Shown one piece after another: positions 26,751 through 34,386 of a stretch of 64,000 nt of DNA. The translations under genes and the position numbers were made by a program. The stretch is taken from NCBI GenBank assembly GCA_028278625.1, contig JANQDY010000198.1:8045-72044 (forward strand). The letters run 5' to 3'. How positions within the stretch are numbered: the stretch's first letter is position 1; each line of letters begins with the position of its first letter. The notes below the pieces were generated by a model. The model saw only the letters and a program-made list of their open reading frames with translations. It searched no databases and was not told where the DNA came from. This DNA comes from Thermodesulfobacteriota bacterium. GTDB taxonomy: Bacteria > Desulfobacterota > DSM-4660 > Desulfatiglandales > Desulfatiglandaceae.

Positions 26751-26825
26751 ATGAAATCATTCGGGCAGATATTCTTTTTTGGCTTTTGCTTTAGGAAGTG
26801 GTCTGCCCGTTTCCGAAACGTCTGA
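26751..26825 (+). CDS. Phenylalanine-rich leader peptide (24 residues)
   Basis: An ATG at 26751 with GGGAG ten bases upstream opens a 24-codon frame ending in TGA at 26823-26825. Seven of 24 residues are Phe, five of them in the run IFFFGFCF, plus one Trp. This is the composition of leader peptides such as PheL of E. coli, which sense Phe-tRNA charging. The Phe run (26772-26792) lies in the loop between the two strands of the first leader helix (26762-26769 with 26802-26809), exactly where a stalled ribosome would free strand 2. No such short frame is expected by chance to combine these features. Confidence 0.65.
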   Translation: MKSFGQIFFFGFCFRKWSARFRNV

Positions 26826-26897
26826 AAAGAGATAACGGAATCCTTGGGCGGGCCACTTAAAGCGCCCATGGATGATAAAGATGAAAATGGCCATGGG
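26762..26897 (+). promoter_or_regulatory. Attenuator helices (competing pairings)
   Basis: Segments read directly from the sequence: 1, CGGGCAGA (26762-26769); 2, TCTGCCCG (26802-26809); 3, GGGCGGGC (26846-26853); 4, CGCCCATGG (26863-26871); 5, CCATGGG (26891-26897), the left arm of the terminator. 1 pairs with 2 over eight bases; GCCCG of 2 pairs with CGGGC of 3; GGGCG of 3 pairs with CGCCC of 4; CCCATGG of 4 pairs with all of 5. When a ribosome stalls on the Phe codons, 2:3 forms, leaving 4 free to block the terminator. When it finishes the leader, 3:4 forms and the terminator folds. Confidence 0.6.
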
Positions 26898-26920
26898 TTT
26901 TACCCGTGGCCTTTTTTTTT
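26889..26920 (+). terminator. Strong Rho-independent terminator in leader
   Basis: Left arm GGCCATGGG (26889-26897), loop TTTTA, right arm CCCGTGGCC (26903-26911) with one T-G wobble, then nine T. It is 73 bases upstream of the CoA-transferase ATG and 63 bases after the leader peptide stop. Confidence 0.85.
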
Positions 26921-26993
26921 GGTGAAGAATTCCGTGCATGGTGATGGGCCGAACCATCAATCGTGAATCGATTTTTCCATTAAGGGAGGGTAA

Positions 26994-28208
26994 ATGAAAA
27001 TGGGTGGACCGTTAGAAGGAGTAAAAGTTGTTGAAATTACGATGTTTCAACAAGGGCCTGTGGCAGGTATGCGGCTCGGAGACCTGGGTGCGGACGTGAT
27101 CAAGATCGAGGCCAAAACCGGTGATCCGGCAAGGGGATTCATGAAAATCATCGGTGCCATGGCAGGACTCAAGGGGAACAATTACTACTTTGAACACACC
27201 AATCGAAACAAAAGGAGCCTGGTATTGGATCTCAAGACGGAGCAGGGGATGGAGGTCTTCTTGAACCTGATTGACGGCGCGGACGTGTTCTTGAACAACA
27301 TGAGCATCGGAGCACCCATCAAAATGGGAATCGGCCCGGATGTGCTCCTCGAAAGGAATCCGCGGCTCATCTACGCTCAGGCCTCCGGCTGGGGCCGAAA
27401 GGGACCTGATGCCAAGACGCTCTCCTTTGACTACACCGGCATTGCCCGGTCGGGCCTCATGATGTCCTGCGGTGAAAAGGACGCACCGCCTACCCAGATT
27501 CTGCCGGGGATCGGAGATGAAGTGGGAGGACTCATCTGCGCGTGGGGCGTTACCGCGGCCCTTTACGCCAGAGAAAAAACAGGCCGGGGACAGGTGGTGG
27601 ATACCTCTTTGATGGGAAGCATGATCGGTACCCTTGGTTTTATCATGGCGGCGCCAGCCATGCTGGGCCAGGAATTTCCCCGTGAAGTGAGGGCCCGGGC
27701 CGGCAATCCCCTATACAATCACTACCGCTGCAAAGACGACCGGTGGATCGCCATTGCCCATCTGGATCCGGACAGATACTGGCCGAAACTGTGCCGGGCC
27801 CTGGGGATTGAAACCATGGAAAAAGATGAGAGGTTCAACAGCATAAAAGCCCGCGGCGAAAACGCGGAAGCCCTGGTGGCGGTTTTTGACGAAAAATTCG
27901 CCGGCAAAACGAGGGACGAGTGGTTTGACATCCTCGGCCGTGAAGGCTGCATTGTTACGCCGGTCCAGACCCCCACCGAGGTGATCGATGATCCCCAGGC
28001 CCTGGCAAACGATTACTTTATTTCAGTGGACCACCCGGACTGGGGTCCCATCAAAATGACCGGGTTTCCATGGGATTTCAGCGAAACTCCCGCCGTATGG
28101 CGACGAAAGGCACCGGGATTTGGAGAGCACACCGATGAAATCCTGAAAGAAGCGGGCTATACGGATGAAATCATCGCCTCCTTGAGAGAGGCGGGCATTG
28201 TTGCTTGA
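26994..28208 (+). CDS. CaiB/BaiF family (class III) CoA-transferase
   Basis: 404 residues, the usual length. The N-terminus LEGVKVVEITMFQQGPVAGM, then LGADVIKIEAKTGDPARG and the NKRSLVLDLKTEQG region are typical. The catalytic Asp lies in GQVVDTSLMGSM. Class III enzymes transfer CoA between carboxylic acids, for example carnitine, phenyllactate, benzylsuccinate or formate/oxalate. GGGAGG lies eight bases before the ATG. It is the first gene after the attenuator and heads an operon with SDR, HisD-like and acyl-CoA dehydrogenase genes, so it probably activates the organic acid degraded or made by that operon. Confidence 0.9.
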   Translation: MKMGGPLEGVKVVEITMFQQGPVAGMRLGDLGADVIKIEAKTGDPARGFMKIIGAMAGLKGNNYYFEHTNRNKRSLVLDLKTEQGMEVFLNLIDGADVFLNNMSIGAPIKMGIGPDVLLERNPRLIYAQASGWGRKGPDAKTLSFDYTGIARSGLMMSCGEKDAPPTQILPGIGDEVGGLICAWGVTAALYAREKTGRGQVVDTSLMGSMIGTLGFIMAAPAMLGQEFPREVRARAGNPLYNHYRCKDDRWIAIAHLDPDRYWPKLCRALGIETMEKDERFNSIKARGENAEALVAVFDEKFAGKTRDEWFDILGREGCIVTPVQTPTEVIDDPQALANDYFISVDHPDWGPIKMTGFPWDFSETPAVWRRKAPGFGEHTDEILKEAGYTDEIIASLREAGIVA

Positions 28209-28215
28209 GTCTGTT

Positions 28216-28251
28216 AGGCCTTGCCGGGGGAATCTTTGGCAAGACCTTTTG
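28216..28251 (+). terminator. Possible terminator between CoA-transferase and SDR genes
   Basis: AGGCCTTGCC (28216-28225) pairs with GGCAAGACCT (28238-28247) with one mismatch, followed by TTTT. The T run is short, so it may only reduce read-through. Confidence 0.4.
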
Positions 28252-28451
28252 GCCCCTGTTGACGTTCCTTCTTTCGTAAAATGTCACGGCTGCTCTCAAC
28301 TCAATGAATTATATTGATCCGCCCATGAAGCTGGGCTATTCTGTTCCCCTCCGTGATCCATCCGCATTATGTGAGAAGAGAATCACACGAATGATCGCTT
28401 CGGGGGCGATTTTTCAAAAATCCCGTCGAGGGCCATCAAAAGGAGATTCAA

Positions 28452-29237
28452 ATGACATCATCCCCTGAAACGCTAAGGAATCTCTTTCAGCTTGAGGGAA
28501 AAAAGGCCGTGGTGACCGGTGGGGGCCGGGGCATCGGGAAATCGGTGGCCATGCGCCTTGCCGATGCCGGTGCGGACATCGGTCTGGTTTCAAGGTCTGA
28601 AGGAGAATTGAATGAGGTCGCTCAAAGGATCAAAGCATCCGGCTGCAAAGCGGTGGTGGCTGCCGCGGACCTGACTGAGACTGGCGGTATTATGTCCCTG
28701 GTGAAGGGACTCGCCAATGAACTGGGTGGCATCGATATTCTGGTCAACAACGCGGGCATAAATATGCCTCAGGATTCGGTGGATGTGACGGAAGAGGCGT
28801 GGGACAGTGTTTTGAACATAAATCTGAAAGCGGCGTTTTTCATGGCCCAGTCAGTGGGAAAAGTGATGATTGAAAAGGGCCGGGGTGGGCGCATTATCAA
28901 CATGACGTCCCAGACCGGCTCCGTTGCCCTCATCAAAAGGGCTGCCTACTGTGCATCTAAAGCGGGTCTCAACCTGGTTACCAAGGTACTTGCCATGGAA
29001 TGGGGAAGACACGAAATATTGGTCAATGCGGTGGCACCCACCTTTGTGGAGACGGAACTCACCCGGGACATGCTGGCGGATCCCCAGTTCAGGGAATATG
29101 CCCTGGCGAAAAACGTCCTAAAACGGTTTGGCACCACCGATGATGTGGCGGGCGCCGTCCTTTATCTGGCTTCTCCCGCCGCAAGCCTGGTCACCGGACA
29201 TGTGCTGCTGGTGGATGCGGGGTGGACGGCCCACTGA
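28452..29237 (+). CDS. Short-chain dehydrogenase/reductase
   Basis: 261 residues, classical SDR: VVTGGGRGIGKSVAM binds NAD(P), NNAGINM follows, the active-site Ser lies in NMTSQTGSVALIKRAAYCAS and Tyr-x-x-x-Lys in YCASK. AAAGGAG is upstream of the ATG. In this operon it may oxidise a hydroxyacyl-CoA, as BadH does for 2-hydroxycyclohexanecarboxyl-CoA; this is a guess from context. A small hairpin with a T run (28394-28414) sits about 40 bases before the gene and might modulate expression. Confidence 0.85.
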   Translation: MTSSPETLRNLFQLEGKKAVVTGGGRGIGKSVAMRLADAGADIGLVSRSEGELNEVAQRIKASGCKAVVAAADLTETGGIMSLVKGLANELGGIDILVNNAGINMPQDSVDVTEEAWDSVLNINLKAAFFMAQSVGKVMIEKGRGGRIINMTSQTGSVALIKRAAYCASKAGLNLVTKVLAMEWGRHEILVNAVAPTFVETELTRDMLADPQFREYALAKNVLKRFGTTDDVAGAVLYLASPAASLVTGHVLLVDAGWTAH

Positions 29238-29324
29238 TCTATAGAGAATGCACAGAAGAGATTTTCACGGGATTGCCATCTGCGCGGCTTAATATCTTCA
29301 ACAATGAGAATCAGGGAGAGCCTA

Positions 29325-30596
29325 ATGCCCAACTACTTGAAAGAAGCTAAACCAAGGCCGAAAGAGGACCTTTCGGAAGTTCGAGAGACGGTGAGCAGAA
29401 TCCTGGAAGATGTTCGAAGCCAGGGTGTGGAGGCCGTTCGAAAATACTCCAGGGATTTTGATAAATGGGCACCGAAGAATTTCAGGATTTCAACGGATGA
29501 AATGGCGGGCGTTCGATCGAAGCTTCCCGAGGCCATGGTGCAGGACATCGATTACTGTCAGGCCCAGATCCGAAAATTCGCCCAAGAGCAGATGAAGCGT
29601 CTGGTCGATTTTGAGGTGGAGACGGAACCAGGTGTATTCCTCGGGCAGAAAATCATTCCAGTGGCTTCTTCCGGATCCTATGTTCCCGGCGGGAGATACC
29701 CAATGCTGGCTTCCGCCCACATGACGGTAATCACTCCCAAGGTGGCCGGGGTTAAACGGGTGGTGGCCTGCACCCCACCTGTAAAAGGGGAGGGGATTTA
29801 TCCGGCGACGCTCTATTCAATGGTAGCGGGCGGTGCGGACGAAGTCTATTGCATGGGAGGGGTTCAGGGGCTGGCGGCCATGGCCTACGGCATGGAAGGA
29901 CTCGATCCCGTGGACGTGGTGGTAGGCGCCGGAAACAAGTACGTGGCTGAAGCCAAGCGCCAGTTGTTTGGTGATGTGGGCATAGATCTTCTGGCCGGGC
30001 CCACCGAAATCCTGGTGATCTGCGATGAGACGGCAGATCCTGTCATCGTGGCTGCGGACATCCTGGGGCAGGCCGAACACGATCCCAGTTCAAGGCAGTG
30101 CCTGATTTCCCTTTCAAAAAAGACGGCTGAAGAGACCATGAGAGAGATTGAAAAACAGCTTGAAGCCCTGCCGACCCGTGATGTGGCGGCCGTCAGTTGG
30201 GGCAACAGTGGTGAGGTGGTCGTGGTTGATTCCAGAGAAGAGGCCGTGGCGCTGAGCGACCATTGGGCGCCGGAACATCTGGAAATACAGACAGCCGACT
30301 GGCGCTATTTTCTTGACAACTGCACCAATTATGGTTCCATGTTCTGCGGCGAGGAGACCACCGTCAGCTATGGGGACAAGACCATCGGAACCAATCATGT
30401 TCTCCCCACCATGCGGGCCGCCCGCTACACGGGAGGATTGTTTGTGGGGAAATTCGCGAAGACCGTTACCTATCAGTACGCTACCAGGGCTGCATCCCTT
30501 GAAATCGCAAAGGTCTGTGAAAGGGCCTGCAATTACGAAAACATGCTGGCCCACGGCCTAAGCTGCCGGGTGAGAATCGACAAGTACCAAAATTGA
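29325..30596 (+). CDS. HisD-like NAD-dependent alcohol dehydrogenase (not in a his operon)
   Basis: 423 residues from the ATG at 29325, which has GGGAG seven bases upstream; the ATG at 29304 lacks a site. The HisD fold is clear: PGGRYPMLASAHMTVITPK, GGVQGLAAMAYG, VVGAGNKYVAEAKRQLFG, DLLAGPTEIL and the zinc-region QAEHDPSS. The C-terminal segment VSYGDKTIGTNHVLPT closely resembles, from memory, sulfopropanediol 3-dehydrogenase HpsN. No his genes are nearby, so it is probably a paralogue that oxidises another alcohol to a carboxylate by two NAD-dependent steps. In this operon the substrate may be linked to the CoA-transferase substrate. Confidence 0.8.
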   Translation: MPNYLKEAKPRPKEDLSEVRETVSRILEDVRSQGVEAVRKYSRDFDKWAPKNFRISTDEMAGVRSKLPEAMVQDIDYCQAQIRKFAQEQMKRLVDFEVETEPGVFLGQKIIPVASSGSYVPGGRYPMLASAHMTVITPKVAGVKRVVACTPPVKGEGIYPATLYSMVAGGADEVYCMGGVQGLAAMAYGMEGLDPVDVVVGAGNKYVAEAKRQLFGDVGIDLLAGPTEILVICDETADPVIVAADILGQAEHDPSSRQCLISLSKKTAEETMREIEKQLEALPTRDVAAVSWGNSGEVVVVDSREEAVALSDHWAPEHLEIQTADWRYFLDNCTNYGSMFCGEETTVSYGDKTIGTNHVLPTMRAARYTGGLFVGKFAKTVTYQYATRAASLEIAKVCERACNYENMLAHGLSCRVRIDKYQN

Positions 30597-30733
30597 CTGT
30601 CTCGCAAGAAATCTTGATTTGATGTTTCGGCTTTCTAGCATATCCGAATCATGGGATGACAGCTTTCCGTTTGCACGCTAACGGTTTCGGATCGGTTTTC
30701 TGTTGATAAAATATCAAAAGGAGGATGTGGGTG

Positions 30734-31873
30734 ATGATAACACTGAACGAAGAACAGAGAATTATTATGAATACGGTAAAACAGATTTCGCAGGACAAGA
30801 TCAAGCCAAGGGCCGCGGAAATTGATGAAACCGGTGAGTTTCCCTGGGATACCGCGAAACTATTTACCGAAAACGGGCTGTTGAACCCGCTGCTTCCCGA
30901 ACAATACGGCGGCATCGGCGCCGAATACCTCCTCTTTTCAATGATCTTGGAAGAAATTGCCAAGGTTTGCGCGGCTTCGGCCCTCCTTCTCATCGCTCAG
31001 GCGGACGGTATGCTGCCGATCCTTTATGGGGGCGATGAAGCATTGAAAAACAAATTTCTTCCCCAAATGGCCGAGGGTAAGATATCCGCTTTCGCGGCCA
31101 CCGAGCCGGGCGCCGGTTCCGATATTCTGTCCATGCGAACAACTGCCGTAAAGGAAAATGGCGATTATATTTTAAATGGCCGTAAGTGTTTTATTACCAA
31201 CGGTAGCATTGCCGATATGCTGAGCGTCTATGCCTACACGAATCGTGACAAAAGGGCCAAAGGGATCTCCGCCTTTGTTGTTGAAAAAGGGAGTCCGGGG
31301 TTCAGCTACGGCAAGAATGAGAACAAGATGGGAATGAGAGGATCCATCAACTCCGAACTCATTTTTGAGGATCTGCGGGTTCCGGAAGAGAACAGAATCG
31401 GAAGGGAGGGGGAAGGGTTTTTCAATATGATGGACGCGTTGAACACCAGCAGGCTCTTTGCGGCGGCCCAGGCGGTGGGGATTGCCCAAGGGGCCATTGA
31501 TGAGGCGGTGGCCTATGCCAATCAGCGGGTTCAGTTCGGTGCACCCATTTCCCAGCTTCAGGCCATTCAATTCATGATGGCGGACATGGTGGCTCAGACG
31601 GAAGCCGCGCGTCTTCTGACATATCAGGCGGCCGAATGCATCGACATGAATCAGAAGAGCCAGATTGCCAAGTTCTGTGCCATGGCCAAATTCGTTGCCA
31701 CGGATACGGCCATGAAGGTGACCACGGACGCGGTCCAGGTCATGGGCGGCTACGGGTATATGAAGGAATTCCCGGTTGAGCGGATGATGCGGGACGCAAA
31801 ACTGACCCAGATTTACACCGGGACCAACCAGGTGACTAGGATGGTGGCGGCACGGGAGATTTTTAAGGGGTAG
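30734..31873 (+). CDS. Acyl-CoA dehydrogenase with atypical active site
   Basis: 379 residues from the ATG at 30734 (AAGGAGG ten bases upstream; the ATG at 30725 is too close). All three domains are present: AATEPGAGSD, FITNGS, GEGFFNMMDALNTSRLFAA and QVMGGYGYMKEFPVERMMRD. The usual catalytic Glu of short/medium-chain enzymes, in IYEGT, is replaced: the sequence is IYTGT with Thr362. The isovaleryl-type Glu position is also not Glu (NTSRL). Asp91 stands in AQADGM, a position I recall as catalytic in cyclohexane(ene)carboxyl-CoA dehydrogenases. FAD enzyme, electrons to ETF. Last gene of the operon. Confidence 0.9.
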   Translation: MITLNEEQRIIMNTVKQISQDKIKPRAAEIDETGEFPWDTAKLFTENGLLNPLLPEQYGGIGAEYLLFSMILEEIAKVCAASALLLIAQADGMLPILYGGDEALKNKFLPQMAEGKISAFAATEPGAGSDILSMRTTAVKENGDYILNGRKCFITNGSIADMLSVYAYTNRDKRAKGISAFVVEKGSPGFSYGKNENKMGMRGSINSELIFEDLRVPEENRIGREGEGFFNMMDALNTSRLFAAAQAVGIAQGAIDEAVAYANQRVQFGAPISQLQAIQFMMADMVAQTEAARLLTYQAAECIDMNQKSQIAKFCAMAKFVATDTAMKVTTDAVQVMGGYGYMKEFPVERMMRDAKLTQIYTGTNQVTRMVAAREIFKG

Positions 31874-32018
31874 CCTCTCCTCCCACCCGTTTTTCATTCT
31901 GATCACCCTGATTGGTGCCCCGGTCCGGCGGCAATTGCAGAATCATGTTCTTGGTCCACGGCAACGATCAGGGCTTTTGTTGGAGACATTTTTCCCCTCA
32001 TTGGGAGACCATATTTTC

Positions 32019-32047
32019 TTGACAAAAAGGAGATTTTTTCATTTCAT
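32019..32047 (+). promoter_or_regulatory. Possible promoter for riboswitch-controlled gene
   Basis: A perfect TTGACA (32019-32024), 17-base spacer and TTTCAT (four of six -10 matches). It would place the start site about 120 bases before the aptamer. Confidence 0.3.
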
Positions 32048-32174
32048 GACAGAAGTATCCTCGTCAATTATGTCTCTATTCAGTTTGTGGGGATTTCTTA
32101 TGCTTGGAAATGGATCAGTTGAATCTAATAGGATGTCATATGACTTGATAAGAGTTTGAAGCTTATTTTTAGAA

Positions 32175-32246
32175 AAAGCCAAACCCATCGTGAGGTGGGG
32201 ACGGAAAGCCACGGGTCTTGAGCAAAGATAGCCGGGTTGCCTGAGA
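32175..32246 (+). promoter_or_regulatory. Cyclic di-GMP-I riboswitch aptamer (GEMM-I)
   Basis: The conserved elements appear in the right order: GCCAAACCC (32178-32186), a helix closed by the GNRA loop GTGA, then GGGGACGGAAAGCCACGGG (consensus GGGACGCAAAGCC), a second hairpin, and AGATAGCCGGGTTGCC (32226-32241) as 3-prime strand. The last run and the AAGCCACGGGTCT segment match deltaproteobacterial examples as I remember them. One deviation from consensus is G for C after GGGAC. The RNA would bind c-di-GMP and couple it to the following terminator. Confidence 0.85.
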
Positions 32247-32255
32247 AACAAACAG

Positions 32256-32291
32256 CCGGGTTGCCTGGTAAAGGGCAACCCGGTTTTTTTT
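32256..32291 (+). terminator. Rho-independent terminator, expression platform of riboswitch
   Basis: A perfect ten-base-pair stem: CCGGGTTGCC (32256-32265), loop of eight, GGCAACCCGG (32274-32283), then eight T. The left arm repeats exactly the aptamer 3-prime strand (GCCGGGTTGCCTG at 32231-32243), so the right arm could pair with either copy. The next gene starts about 160 bases downstream. Confidence 0.85.
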
Positions 32292-32451
32292 GGAGAAGGA
32301 TTTTAAGGGGTCGCCGAATAAAAACCACGGAATCAGGTCTTGATTCTTGACATGGAAGGGAAAGAATCCAGGAAGATAATTGTTAACTGGCAACTGACAA
32401 CCGAAACGGAATCTCACACGAAATGCAACATATATGCTGGAGGATTGGGAT

Positions 32452-34386
32452 ATGAAAAAGAAGGTTGTCCATGGTTGCGTTACGGTCACCAAGCCGTTGT
32501 TTGGAATGGTGGTTTCGGTACTGGCGCTGTTTTTTTCCCTGTTGCCAATGGCCGCGGTTGCAGCCACCATTTCCGGAACCGTATATGAAAGCGATGGCGC
32601 AACGCCCATCACGGATGGATTGGTTTTTGCGCTTACCGGAGATCCCTGTTCTGATTATCATGCGGGACACGGCGTGATAACTGCCGACGGTAGTTATGTG
32701 ATTGAAGGGCTCTCCGCGGGAAGTTATTATCTAAAAAGCGATGCGGCGGGCAACTACTTGAATGAATATTGGGCGGACCCCTCGAGTGTCGAGAACTGCG
32801 TCAGTGGGGGGGCCACGGCGGTAACCCTGGGGGATGAGGTGACGGGCAGGAATTTCCAACTGGATGCGGGCGCCGCCATCTCCGGAACCGTATATGAGAG
32901 CGATGGCGCAACGCCCATCACGGATGGATGGGTCAATGTGCTTGCCGGAGATCCCTGTTCTCCCGATCATATAGGACACGGCATGATAACCGCCGACGGT
33001 AGTTATGTGATTGAAGGGCTCTCCGCGGGAACTTACTATCTTCAAGCCGATGCGGCGGGCAACTACGTGGATGAATATTGGGCGGACCCTTTAAGTGTCG
33101 GGAATTGCGTCAGTGGGGAGGCCACGGCGGTAACCCTGGGGGATGAGATAACGGGCAGAAATTTCCAATTGGATGCGGGCGCCGCCATCTCCGGAACCGT
33201 ATATGAGAGCGATGGCGCAACGCCCATCACGGATGGGTTGGTGAATGCGCTTATTGGAGATCCCTGTTCTCCAGATTGTATAGGATATGGTATGATAACC
33301 GCCGACGGTAGTTATGTGATTGAAGGGCTCCCCGCGGGAAGTTATTATCTCCAAACCGAGGCGGAAGGCAACTACTCAGATGAATTTTGGGCCGGCCCCT
33401 TGAGTGTTGAGAATTGCGTCAGTGGGGAGGCCACGGCGGTAACCTTGGGGGATGAGGTGACGGGCAGGGATTTTCAATTGGATGTGGGCGCCGTCATTTC
33501 CGGAACCGTATATGGGAGCGACGGCACCGTGCCGATCACGGATGGATGGGTTGTTGCGTTTACTGGAGATCCCTGCTCTCCAAATTGTGCGGGATATGGT
33601 ATTGATAGGATAACTGCCGACGGTAGTTATGTGATTGAAGGGCTCTCTACGGGAAGTTATTATCTCCTGGCCCATACATCAGGCAACTATTTGGATGAAT
33701 ATTGGGCGGACCCCTTAAGTGCTGTGAATTGCGGCAATGCGCAGTATATCGCCGCAACGGCTGGGAACACGGTGACGGGGAAGAATTTTCAGGTTGATGC
33801 ACCCACCGCCACCGAACCCAACATCACAACCGCGGCAGTGACAAATATCACTTCCACGGGTGCGGAAACAGGCGGCAACGCCACTGCTGATGCCGGCGCT
33901 TCCATAACGGTTAAGGGTGTCTGCTGGAGCAAGACAGTCAATCCAACCACAAGCGATGGTAAAACCACGGATGGCGAGGGTGTGGGCAGCTTTGATAGCG
34001 CAATAACCGGTTTGAGCGCAAACACCACATATCATGTGAGAGCATATGCCACCAATTCTGTGGGTACTGCCTACGGGAATGATATCAGTTTCAAGACAAG
34101 CTCCGGATCAACCCTATATGTAACGACCAACGGAAATTGTGGAGACAAAAGTCCCTGCCATGACTCGATCCAGAGCGCCATCGATGATGCTGCCACAGGG
34201 TCCGCAATACTAATTGCGGGAGGAATATACGCTGAAACTATCACACTGAATGAATCCAAGTCACTGAAACTGGAGGGCGGTTGGAATTCATCGTTCTCAT
34301 CCCAAACGGAAAATACCATCCTGAAACAAGCGCCGAAGGCGCCACGGGGTTCCCTGACCCTGCAGGAGTTGAGCATAAAGCCTTGA
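32452..34386 (+). CDS. Secreted repeat protein under c-di-GMP riboswitch control
   Basis: 644 residues from the ATG at 32452 (GGAGG nine bases upstream). A signal peptide of about 38 residues ends PMAAVAA. Four repeats of about 103 residues follow, each starting ISGTVYESDGATPITDG and containing SYVIEGLSAGSYYL, similar to carboxypeptidase-regulatory/SdrD-B-like beta sandwiches. A fibronectin-type-III-like segment comes next (ITSTGAETGGNATADAGAS ... TYHVRAYATNSVG), then the beginning of a parallel beta-helix-like region (SIQSAIDDAATGSAILIAGG). No anchor or LPxTG is seen. Probably an exported adhesin or matrix protein. Confidence 0.8.
   Translation: MKKKVVHGCVTVTKPLFGMVVSVLALFFSLLPMAAVAATISGTVYESDGATPITDGLVFALTGDPCSDYHAGHGVITADGSYVIEGLSAGSYYLKSDAAGNYLNEYWADPSSVENCVSGGATAVTLGDEVTGRNFQLDAGAAISGTVYESDGATPITDGWVNVLAGDPCSPDHIGHGMITADGSYVIEGLSAGTYYLQADAAGNYVDEYWADPLSVGNCVSGEATAVTLGDEITGRNFQLDAGAAISGTVYESDGATPITDGLVNALIGDPCSPDCIGYGMITADGSYVIEGLPAGSYYLQTEAEGNYSDEFWAGPLSVENCVSGEATAVTLGDEVTGRDFQLDVGAVISGTVYGSDGTVPITDGWVVAFTGDPCSPNCAGYGIDRITADGSYVIEGLSTGSYYLLAHTSGNYLDEYWADPLSAVNCGNAQYIAATAGNTVTGKNFQVDAPTATEPNITTAAVTNITSTGAETGGNATADAGASITVKGVCWSKTVNPTTSDGKTTDGEGVGSFDSAITGLSANTTYHVRAYATNSVGTAYGNDISFKTSSGSTLYVTTNGNCGDKSPCHDSIQSAIDDAATGSAILIAGGIYAETITLNESKSLKLEGGWNSSFSSQTENTILKQAPKAPRGSLTLQELSIKP
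32572..33807 (+). repeat. Four tandem repeats of 309 bp within the secreted protein gene
   Basis: The phrase TCCGGAACCG recurs at 32572, 32881, 33190 and 33499, an exact spacing of 309 bases. Units 1-3 are very alike at the DNA level; unit 4 is more diverged (TVYGSDGTVPITDG) and carries a three-codon insertion. The high identity suggests recent duplication or ongoing homogenisation and possible copy-number variation. Confidence 0.9.

Larger units (their letters stand above)
26460..26993 (+). other. Gene-free stretch holding a Phe attenuator leader
   Basis: About 530 bases between the divergent kinase operon and the CoA-transferase operon. The right half (26692-26923) carries a promoter, leader peptide, alternative helices and terminator, listed separately. 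The left half (26460-26690) shows nothing recognised; the minus-strand frames across it do not look like proteins. Confidence 0.6.
31874..32451 (+). other. Gene-free stretch holding a c-di-GMP riboswitch
   Basis: About 580 bases. No credible gene. A possible promoter (32019-32047), a GEMM-I aptamer (32175-32246) and a terminator (32256-32291) are listed separately. Nothing recognised in 32292-32437 apart from the ribosome site of the next gene. Confidence 0.6.

Noticed and set aside
26476..26760. 94-residue minus-strand frame
   Set aside because: No ribosome site, no family, and it covers the promoter and leader peptide of the attenuator on the other strand.
26727..26923. Stand-alone small RNA such as 6S RNA
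   Set aside because: The length is similar, but the closing helix and central bubble of 6S RNA were not found and the Phe-rich leader frame with alternative helices explains the structure better.
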